NCBI GenBank assembly: GCA_028708105.1
Contig: JAQVZR010000016.1
Span: forward strand, 1 to 14,275
Origin: Desulfoplanes sp.
Lineage (GTDB): Bacteria; Desulfobacterota; Desulfovibrionia; Desulfovibrionales; Desulfomicrobiaceae
Length of the DNA stretch: 14,275 nt
Direction: 5' to 3'
Shown here: positions 7,503 to 14,275 of the stretch, in pieces
How positions within the stretch are numbered: position 1 is the first letter of the stretch
How the letters are laid out: each line of letters begins with the position of its first letter
Made by a program: the position numbers and the translations under genes
The notes under the pieces: generated by a model
What the model was told of the DNA's origin: nothing
The model's input: the letters and a program-made list of their open reading frames with translations, nothing else
The model's database searches: none

Positions 7503-7543
7503 TTTCTGACTGCCCGGATTGATATGGGCGGATTGTTCAGAAA
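7503..7543 (-). repeat. Inverted repeat just after 6S RNA, possible processing or termination hairpin
   Basis: TTTCTGA (7503-7509) and TCAGAAA (7537-7543) form a perfect 7-bp inverted repeat, with a smaller inner GCCC/GGGC pair. On the minus strand it begins about seven bases after the closing stem of the 6S RNA. No run of T residues follows immediately, so it is a poor rho-independent terminator by rule. It may be a 3' processing or partial termination structure for 6S RNA. Function is inferred from position only. Confidence 0.35.
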
Positions 7544-7549
7544 CAAATT

Positions 7550-7725
7550 ACCCGGGAAGCCGTGTCATGCGTCATTTCGAACCTCTTATGCAGAGGTTGG
7601 GCGCCTTTCCGTTGCATCAGGCTTCCCGCTCGAATGACGGGCATGCACACAGCAACCTGTTCCAGCACCCTGATTGACGTTATTGGCTCAAAAATAACAT
7701 ACATGATCACGCACTTCCCAGAAAA
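7550..7725 (-). ncRNA. ssrS: 6S RNA, regulator of sigma70-RNA polymerase
   Basis: 6S RNA mimics an open promoter and binds housekeeping RNA polymerase holoenzyme in stationary phase. On the minus strand, starting about ten bases after the zapA stop, the sequence folds as a long closed hairpin. CUGGGAAG (7721-7714) pairs with CUUCCCGG (7559-7552). GUG(A)UCAUG then pairs with CAUGACAC, with one bulged A. Conserved-looking 6S elements follow in order: a GAGCC-containing bubble strand; GCAUGC (7646-7641) then GGGAAGCCU (7627-7619), equivalent to the apical part of E. coli 6S; and a 3'-bubble hairpin, AACCUCU/AGAGGUU around 7580-7598. The position next to zapA is the classic ssrS location. Ends are set from the closing stem and may be off by about 10 bases. 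Confidence 0.82.
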
Positions 7726-7734
7726 ATTGCAAAG

Positions 7735-8010
7735 CTACATATCAGTTTGGTTAAAACCATCTATTTTATGTAAAAGCTGCTCAAGCTTTTCTTCCAGCTC
7801 TTGCAGCCGCTCATTACATTGCAGAAAGTCATCAGCAAGGCTGAGTGCTAAAAAGATAAGCAACCTTTCCTTGCTCAGATTCCCGGCCCTCTCCGTGAGA
7901 GCCTGAAACCTTTCCTCCAGAAGCACCTTTGCTTCATCAACCCTTTCAGAACTTGCATCGGTCCGGAAAGAAGCATCCAGCCCTAACAGGCTTAATCGAT
8001 ACCCAGCCAT
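7735..8010 (-). CDS. zapA: ZapA, FtsZ-ring-associated cell division protein
   Basis: A 91-residue ZapA-family protein. ZapA binds and cross-links FtsZ filaments at the division site. The N-terminal part, YRLSLLGLDASFRTDA (about 4-19), matches the beta-strand start of the ZapA domain. LSKERLLIFLALSLADDFLQ (about 45-64) is the conserved dimerisation helix leading into a C-terminal coiled coil (E-L-E-E-K-L-E-Q-L). Length is normal. Its ATG overlaps the stop of the upstream coiled-coil gene as TAATG, so translation is probably coupled. 6S RNA starts about ten bases after its TAG stop, the same pairing as ygfE/zapA-ssrS in gammaproteobacteria. Confidence 0.88.
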   Translation of the reverse strand: MAGYRLSLLGLDASFRTDASSERVDEAKVLLEERFQALTERAGNLSKERLLIFLALSLADDFLQCNERLQELEEKLEQLLHKIDGFNQTDM

Positions 8011-8198
8011 TACTCGTCGAGGTTGACCTCCTGAATCCTGCCCAGAAGGTGTTCGATTTTAGCAAGCACGGCATCTTTGTTCTGCCGTTCCTTGTCCAAT
8101 TGATCCCTGAGTACCAAATTCTCGGCCTCCAAGGTTTCCTTTTTCGCGATCAATGATTCGATCTTGTGTGTTAATTGCTCTAAGACTTCCATTCTCAT
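8010..8198 (-). CDS. Small ZapB-like coiled-coil protein
   Basis: A 62-residue, highly charged protein that looks coiled-coil almost throughout, with heptad-like spacing of I/L residues in MEVLEQLTHKIESLI and the segments after it. It contains no membrane segment or Cys. Its size, coiled-coil nature and one-base-overlap coupling (TAATG) to zapA suggest a ZapB-type partner acting at the FtsZ ring through ZapA. ZapB is so low in complexity that sequence alone cannot prove homology. The frame is open back to 8276, inside glmU, but residues before 8198 do not look conserved and would overlap glmU by 49 bases. The ATG at 8198 or the one at 8192 is preferred. Neither has a strong ribosome site. Confidence 0.7.
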   Translation of the reverse strand: MRMEVLEQLTHKIESLIAKKETLEAENLVLRDQLDKERQNKDAVLAKIEHLLGRIQEVNLDE

Positions 8199-8227
8199 AC
8201 TATTTTTTTGTAGCCACCGGAACAAAA

Positions 8228-9601
8228 TCAACCCACATGCCTTCGCAGGTTTTTCTGCTTTGCCCTGGCTATGCATAAAGTTTCTTCGGGAACATCCTTA
8301 GTTACCACGGATCCGGCACCTACAAGAGATGCTCTCCCTATAGTTACCGGGGCCACCATGGCCGTATTACTGCCTATAAAAACGTTATCTTCAATGTAGG
8401 TCTGATGTTTATTCTTGCCATCATAATTGCAGGTAATAGTTCCGGCTCCGATGTTTACATCCTTGCCGATAACGCAGTCTCCCAGATATGTCAGGTGGCT
8501 GGCCTTGCTCCGCTGCCCCAGAGTACTTTTTTTTATTTCTACAAAATTTCCTACTTTCGCTCGTGATTCAAGGTGCGTCTGGGGACGCAGTCGCGCAAAC
8601 GGGCCTACCGAACACTCTTCTTCTATCACTGCACCTTGTATATGTGAAAATGAATGAACTTGGCAACCATTTAGTTCACTGTCTTCGATCCTGCAATGGG
8701 ACGCCACCCGGGTATGGACCCCCAGATGAGAGAGACCATAAACTTCAGCAGGTCCCGTTATATCAACCCCTGGAGCGATAGTCACCTTAGGGCCGATACG
8801 CACCTGATCTCGGTTACGGATAATGACTCCGTTTTCAATCCAGCGGTCAACAATTTGAGGCCGCAGGCGATCTTCCGCCTCCACAAGCTCCTGCGGGGTA
8901 TTAATGCCCAACAACGCGGTGGCATCGCCCTCTTCCACGGCAACAACACGCATTCCTCGGCTGCAGGCCAGATCAACCAGCTGGGTTATATAGAATTCCT
9001 GCTGGGCATTATCATCTGTCAAGAGTGGCAATAACTGTTCAACAGTTTCTACTTTGAACAGATATATCCCCGAATTGACTTCGTGGATCTCACTTCCAGG
9101 ATCCATGCACAAAAAATCCTTGGCCTCAACAATGGAACGAACACTTCCGTCTGTTTTACGCACCACCCGACCATAACTGCCGGGATCATCCAGAACAAGG
9201 CTCAAAAAAGCCACATCTGCGTGTTGAGCCAGGGCATGCCCCACCAAATCAAGGAGAGCTTCCTCCGGGACAAAGGGGGTGTCCCCGTTGGTCACAAGAA
9301 CATAGGCAAGACCGGATTCCTTAATAGCGGGCCAGGCTACCTGAAGAGCATGGCCCGTTCCGAGCTGTGGCTCCTGAAGAACAAAGCCGTCCAACCGGTC
9401 GGGAAAAGCTTCGCGTACAGCCTCATGACCAAAGCCGACGACCGTCCAGATTTTGTCAACGGACAGAGCATCGAAACAATCGTAGACATATTGGAGAAGA
9501 GGTGTTTCCAGAATAGTCTGCAGGACCTTCGGTCGGGATGAATGCAGACGAGTTCCCTTGCCACCGGCGAGTAGTAACGCACCAATGGTTTCATTGAACA
9601 T
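8228..9601 (-). CDS. glmU: GlmU, bifunctional GlcN-1-P acetyltransferase / GlcNAc-1-P uridyltransferase
   Basis: Makes UDP-N-acetylglucosamine for peptidoglycan and lipopolysaccharide: the C-terminal domain acetylates GlcN-1-P with acetyl-CoA, and the N-terminal domain then couples UTP. The 457-residue length is standard. The N-terminal nucleotidyltransferase domain (about 1-235) shows LAGGKGTR (11-18), Lys25 in the RPKVL motif, QLGTGHA (79-85) and NGDTP (105-109). A linker leads to a left-handed beta-helix of hexapeptide repeats (about 265-450). This carries the likely catalytic His369 in SHLTYLGD and GAGTITCNYDG at about 385-395. The first motif has AGG where AAG is more common, a mild variation. 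The gene begins 120 bases after the atp operon terminator, so it probably has its own promoter there, though I cannot place one confidently. Confidence 0.96.
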   Translation of the reverse strand: MFNETIGALLLAGGKGTRLHSSRPKVLQTILETPLLQYVYDCFDALSVDKIWTVVGFGHEAVREAFPDRLDGFVLQEPQLGTGHALQVAWPAIKESGLAYVLVTNGDTPFVPEEALLDLVGHALAQHADVAFLSLVLDDPGSYGRVVRKTDGSVRSIVEAKDFLCMDPGSEIHEVNSGIYLFKVETVEQLLPLLTDDNAQQEFYITQLVDLACSRGMRVVAVEEGDATALLGINTPQELVEAEDRLRPQIVDRWIENGVIIRNRDQVRIGPKVTIAPGVDITGPAEVYGLSHLGVHTRVASHCRIEDSELNGCQVHSFSHIQGAVIEEECSVGPFARLRPQTHLESRAKVGNFVEIKKSTLGQRSKASHLTYLGDCVIGKDVNIGAGTITCNYDGKNKHQTYIEDNVFIGSNTAMVAPVTIGRASLVGAGSVVTKDVPEETLCIARAKQKNLRRHVG

Positions 9602-9721
9602 AATTTTATCCAGTAATTAATAAATTGCTTATACTTTTAGCACGTCGGGCATCACACGCTGCCCTTGACAAAAAATTTCATTGAGTTGTTCTACGTAGTT
9701 CAAGACGCGTCCACTGTCCAC

Positions 9722-9754
9722 AAAAAAAGGGCAAACCAATGACGGCCTGCCCTT
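9722..9754 (-). terminator. Rho-independent terminator of the atp operon
   Basis: On the minus strand AAGGGCAGGCC (9754-9744) pairs with GGTTTGCCCTT (9737-9727). The 11-bp stem includes two G-U pairs and has a six-base loop. It is followed directly by a run of seven T residues (9728-9722, overlapping the stem end). It lies 29 bases after the atpC stop and is a textbook intrinsic terminator separating the atp operon from glmU. Confidence 0.92.
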
Positions 9755-9782
9755 GAATAAACGCGTTATAAATCATTCTCAC

Positions 9783-10211
9783 TTACATGCGGCATGTCCC
9801 TTCGGAAACAGCAGACTCACGACACCGGATACGGTGTATAGAGCGAGCCACCTGTGCCTGGGCACGCGCAAAATCGACCTTCTCTTTCTGCTGCTTAAGA
9901 CGCTTTTCGGCCTTGTCAGCAGCTTTCTGAGCCCGTTCGATGTCAATCTCTTCAGCCTTTTCTGCAACTTCAGCAAGAACAGATACCTTCTGAGGAGATA
10001 CCTCCGCAAAGCCTCCAGCAATAAATACATAATACTTCTTGCCGTTTTTCTTATAGTAGAGGCTCCCAATGCCAAGAGCTGACAGAAAAGGTATGTGATT
10101 GGGCAGGACGCCGAACTCACCGTTGATGCCCGGAGCTCCAACGTATTCTACGTCTTCACTGAGTAACTGCCTGTCGGGAGTCACTATTTCAAAATGAATC
10201 GTGTTAGCCAT
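9783..10211 (-). CDS. atpC: F-type ATP synthase epsilon subunit
   Basis: Central-stalk subunit of F1 that couples and restrains rotation. The 142-residue protein has the N-terminal beta-sandwich ([20 protein letters not shown] at 5-24, then [16 protein letters not shown] at 31-46) and a C-terminal alpha-helical hairpin rich in K, E and A (about 85-125). The last ~15 residues contain two Cys, a slightly unusual tail for this subunit. The start is supported by AAGGT eight bases upstream. It is the last gene of the atp operon, 28 bases after atpD, and is followed by a strong terminator. Confidence 0.95.
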   Translation of the reverse strand: MANTIHFEIVTPDRQLLSEDVEYVGAPGINGEFGVLPNHIPFLSALGIGSLYYKKNGKKYYVFIAGGFAEVSPQKVSVLAEVAEKAEEIDIERAQKAADKAEKRLKQQKEKVDFARAQAQVARSIHRIRCRESAVSEGTCRM

Positions 10212-10239
10212 ATCATCGTACCTTCAGGGTCAAAGATTC

Positions 10240-11664
<1,425 letters not shown>

Positions 11665-12540
11665 CTATGCATTTTTCAACGCTTCAGAACCGCTGACAAT
11701 ATCCATCAACTCTGTGGTTATGCCAGCCTGACGGGCCTTATTATATTTCAATGTAAGACTGTCAGCCAAATCTTCACAGTTCTTGGTGGCGTTATCCATA
11801 GCCGCCATGCGCGCGGCATTTTCACTGGCCGAGGTGTCTAACAGCCCGCGATAGATCTGAACCTTGACGTAACGCGGCAGAAGTTCGGCCAGAAGGCCTT
11901 CAACGGAGGGCTCGAAAAGGTACTCACTCGTAGCACCTGCCGCATCCTCGGCTGCACTCTGCTCTACAGGCAGAATCTGTGTCGCCACGGGTTCCTGCCG
12001 GATAATATTGACGAATTTTCCAAATACGATATGAACTTCATCAAAAATTCCGGAAACATACTCTTCAATACTTTTTGTACCGATAGTATTGGCCAGATGA
12101 AAATCGAAACTATTCATCGTATCAACATAGGCCTCAACAATCTCAAAAGATGTTTTTTTAATAAAAGCTCTGCCCTTTTTACCTACGCAGATAAATTGAA
12201 CGGTCTTGCCCTGCGCCTGCTTTTCCTTGGCCAGCTTCAAAGCGGCATTACAAAGATTGGCGTTGAAACTACCACACAGGCCTTTTTCTGAAGTAACAAG
12301 AATGATACCGATCGTTTTTCTCTCTTCACGCTGTTCCAGAAGAGGATGGACGCTCGAATCAGCCCTAGAGGCAAGATCGCTAAGAATCTCTTGATATTTA
12401 TCGGCATAGGGACGGAAGCGCTCAATACGTTGCTGCGCACCGCGCAACTTGGCAGACGAAACCATATTCATGGCGCTCGTGATCTGCTTGGTCTTTTTGA
12501 CCCCGCTGATCTGTGTCTGAATATCCCTGAGTGATGCCAT
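11665..12540 (-). CDS. atpG: F-type ATP synthase gamma subunit
   Basis: The rotating central shaft of F1. The 291-residue protein has the diagnostic N-terminal helix, SLRDIQTQISGVKKTKQITS (3-22) followed by AMNMVSSAKLRGAQ. It also has the Rossmann-like SEKGLCGSFNANL segment (about 84-96) and the C-terminal helix SENAARMAAMDNATKN (about 243-258). GGGAG lies about eight bases before the ATG. It is 16 bases after atpA. Nothing odd is visible. Confidence 0.97.
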   Translation of the reverse strand: MASLRDIQTQISGVKKTKQITSAMNMVSSAKLRGAQQRIERFRPYADKYQEILSDLASRADSSVHPLLEQREERKTIGIILVTSEKGLCGSFNANLCNAALKLAKEKQAQGKTVQFICVGKKGRAFIKKTSFEIVEAYVDTMNSFDFHLANTIGTKSIEEYVSGIFDEVHIVFGKFVNIIRQEPVATQILPVEQSAAEDAAGATSEYLFEPSVEGLLAELLPRYVKVQIYRGLLDTSASENAARMAAMDNATKNCEDLADSLTLKYNKARQAGITTELMDIVSGSEALKNA

Positions 12541-12556
12541 TTACTTCTCCCTGTCT

Positions 12557-14065
12557 CTAGGCTTTAAAGGTCTTCTTGAACGCTTCAATGGCAGCAACAA
12601 GCTTTGCTTCTGTTTCTTTACCAAGGGACTGCGTCTCCCTGATTTCCTGAAGCACATCGGCCTTCTGGGTGTTCATAAATTCCTGCAAGGCGGTCTCGCA
12701 TCGGGAGATATCTTCAATAGCGATTTCGTCCATATAGCCTTTGGTCCCTGCGTACAGCGTCACAACCTGATTTTCGACAGCCATGGGCTTATACTGAGGC
12801 TGCTTAAGCAATTCCACCAGACGTGCACCCCGGACCAGCTTGAGGCGGGTCGACTTATCAAGATCGGAACCGAATTGGGCAAAAGCCGCCAATTCACGGT
12901 ACTGAGCCAAATCAAGACGCAAAGTACCGGCAACCTTCTTCATGGCCTTGATCTGAGCGGCACCACCAACACGGGAAACGGAAAGGCCGACGTTGATGGC
13001 CGGACGTACACCGGCGTTGAACAGATTGGGCTCAAGATATACCTGGCCGTCGGTAATGGAAATAACGTTTGTCGGGATGTATGCGGAAACGTCACCAGCC
13101 TGAGTTTCAATGATGGGCAGAGCGGTCATGGAACCGGCACCAAGCTTATCATTAACCTTGCAGGCACGTTCAAGGAGTCTTGAATGCAGATAGAAAACGT
13201 CTCCAGGAAAGGCCTCACGTCCCGGAGGACGACGGAGCAACAATGACATCTGCCTGTAAGCAACAGCCTGCTTGGAAAGATCATCATACACGATCAATGC
13301 GTGTTTACCGTTGTCTCTGTAAAACTCCGCCATGGTACAACCGGCATAAGCGGCAATATACTGCAGAGGAGCAGGCTCTGCAGCTGTCGAGGAAATAACC
13401 GTGGTGTATTCCATGGCGCCATGTTTTTCCAGAGTATTCACAACCTGGGCAACGGTGGACTTCTTCTGACCAATAGCAACATAAAAACAATGGATGTCAC
13501 TGCCTTTCTGGGCGATAATGGCATCAATGCCAATAGCGGTTTTTCCAACCTGACGGTCACCAATGATCAGCTCACGCTGGCCACGACCAATGGGAGTCAT
13601 AGCATCAATAGCTTTCAGACCGGTGTACATGGGCTGATGAACAGACTTACGAGCAATAATACCGGGAGCCTTGATTTCAATGAGACGGAACTGATCGGTG
13701 TCAATGGGACCCTTGCCGTCAATGGGCTGTCCCAGGGCATCAACAACACGTCCCTGAACGGCTTCACCTACGGGAACCTGAACAATACGACCGGTACGCT
13801 TGACAGAATCGCCTTCCTTGATTCCCCGGTCTTCACCGAGCAGCGCAACACCGACACTGTCTTCTTCAAGGTTGAGCACCATTCCCATAACGCCGCCGGG
13901 GAATTCCAAAAGCTCCATGGCCATGGCGTTTCCAACGCCATAGACGCGGGCGATTCCATCACCGACGGACAGGACAACTCCTGTTTCGCTCATCTCGACC
14001 TTTTTATCATAATCCTTAATCTGGCCTTCGATGATTTGGCTGATTTCTTCTGCTTTGATTTGCAT
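12557..14065 (-). CDS. atpA: F-type ATP synthase alpha subunit
   Basis: Non-catalytic nucleotide-binding subunit of the F1 hexamer. The 502-residue protein is full length. Walker A is GDRQVGKT (169-176); [10 protein letters not shown] (about 258-267) is the Walker B region; the arginine finger is Arg365 in VSRVGGAAQ. The N-terminal helix ([16 protein letters not shown]) is typical of the delta-binding end. It begins five bases after atpH stops, with AGAGG very close to the ATG and a further GAGGGG upstream in the end of atpH. Translational coupling to atpH is likely. Confidence 0.98.
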   Translation of the reverse strand: MQIKAEEISQIIEGQIKDYDKKVEMSETGVVLSVGDGIARVYGVGNAMAMELLEFPGGVMGMVLNLEEDSVGVALLGEDRGIKEGDSVKRTGRIVQVPVGEAVQGRVVDALGQPIDGKGPIDTDQFRLIEIKAPGIIARKSVHQPMYTGLKAIDAMTPIGRGQRELIIGDRQVGKTAIGIDAIIAQKGSDIHCFYVAIGQKKSTVAQVVNTLEKHGAMEYTTVISSTAAEPAPLQYIAAYAGCTMAEFYRDNGKHALIVYDDLSKQAVAYRQMSLLLRRPPGREAFPGDVFYLHSRLLERACKVNDKLGAGSMTALPIIETQAGDVSAYIPTNVISITDGQVYLEPNLFNAGVRPAINVGLSVSRVGGAAQIKAMKKVAGTLRLDLAQYRELAAFAQFGSDLDKSTRLKLVRGARLVELLKQPQYKPMAVENQVVTLYAGTKGYMDEIAIEDISRCETALQEFMNTQKADVLQEIRETQSLGKETEAKLVAAIEAFKKTFKA

Positions 14066-14070
14066 AGCCT

Positions 14071-14275
14071 CTACTTACCCCTCTTTATATTTTCTCTCAA
14101 AATGTCTAGCTGAGCCCGTATGCTGGCATCCAGAACCCTGTCCCCGATCTTGAGCTTGAGGCCGCCCAAAATATTCGGATCAACAGCATATTCCAAGACA
14201 ATTTTCTGACCGGACTGCTTTTCAAGTTGTTCCCTGATCTGCGCCTTCAAAGGATCCGTCAAATCTACGGACGTA
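14071..14275 (-). CDS. atpH: F-type ATP synthase delta subunit, C-terminal part only
   Basis: The frame enters at the right edge and gives the last ~67 residues of the delta (OSCP-like) subunit, which connects F1 to the peripheral stalk. The family's C-terminal signature is clear: a helix ([17 protein letters not shown]), then a strand, then [20 protein letters not shown] near the end. The apparent start at 14262 is an internal TTG; the gene continues outside the window. Upstream, the b-type subunits would be expected. Confidence 0.93.
   Translation of the reverse strand, partial: TSVDLTDPLKAQIREQLEKQSGQKIVLEYAVDPNILGGLKLKIGDRVLDASIRAQLDILRENIKRGK

Noticed and set aside
7352..7546. 64-codon minus-strand frame in the rny leader
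   Set aside because: It overlaps the hairpin after 6S RNA, has no good ribosome site and no recognisable protein features.
8199..8276. Longer start for the ZapB-like ORF at 8276
   Set aside because: It would overlap glmU by 49 bases and adds a non-coiled segment unlike the rest; the ATG at 8198 or 8192 is more plausible.
9600..9720. A sigma70-like promoter for glmU (TTGTCA or TTGAAC with nearby AT-rich hexamers)
   Set aside because: No -35/-10 pair has both acceptable matches and 16-18 base spacing, so none is called, although a promoter is expected here.
13301..14113. 270-codon plus-strand frame opposite atpA
   Set aside because: Antisense to the full-length alpha subunit; its composition is what reverse-reading of atpA gives.

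Overview
The window looks like chromosomal DNA of a Gram-negative, anaerobic-type deltaproteobacterium, most likely Desulfovibrionales (Desulfobacterota). The grounds are an F-type ATP synthase operon followed directly by glmU, zapB-like, zapA, a 6S RNA and rny, an outer-membrane lipid transport (Mla) set, and protein sequences of Desulfovibrio-like character. The taxonomic call is inference, since no search was possible. Apart from its first ~105 bases the content is core-genome; I see no transposase, phage gene, CRISPR array, tRNA or rRNA.

Layout. Bases 1-105 do not belong with what follows. They are AT-rich (about 37% GC by hand count) and on the minus strand read like a piece of a MurF-type Mur ligase. 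The mlaF frame emerges abruptly at about base 106, so this is probably an assembly or amplification chimera at a contig end. From 106 to 3086 (+) lies the mla operon: mlaF (5' truncated), mlaD, mlaC, mlaA. A strong bidirectional hairpin terminator at 3110-3147 separates it from the convergent minus-strand genes.

Everything from 3183 to 14275 is on the minus strand. In transcription order (right to left) it is: atpH (partial)-atpA-atpG-atpD-atpC, a rho-independent terminator at 9722-9754, glmU, a ZapB-like coiled-coil gene overlapping zapA, 6S RNA (ssrS), a ~300-base leader, rny (RNase Y), a UbiA-family prenyltransferase (probably the menaquinone enzyme MqnP), and thrC.

How they work together. 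atpHAGDC gives the soluble F1 sector of ATP synthase. glmU supplies UDP-GlcNAc for peptidoglycan and LPS. ZapA and the ZapB-like protein act at the FtsZ ring. 6S RNA and RNase Y act on global transcription and RNA decay. The prenyltransferase contributes to quinone synthesis and ThrC to threonine. The Mla set moves phospholipids between the outer and inner membranes.

The most interesting observation is that MlaF carries a ~150-residue C-terminal extension that reads as a degenerate GGDEF (diguanylate-cyclase-fold) domain with its metal, GTP and I-site residues lost. This would be an ABC ATPase with a built-in regulatory-type domain in place of, or in addition to, the usual MlaB partner.
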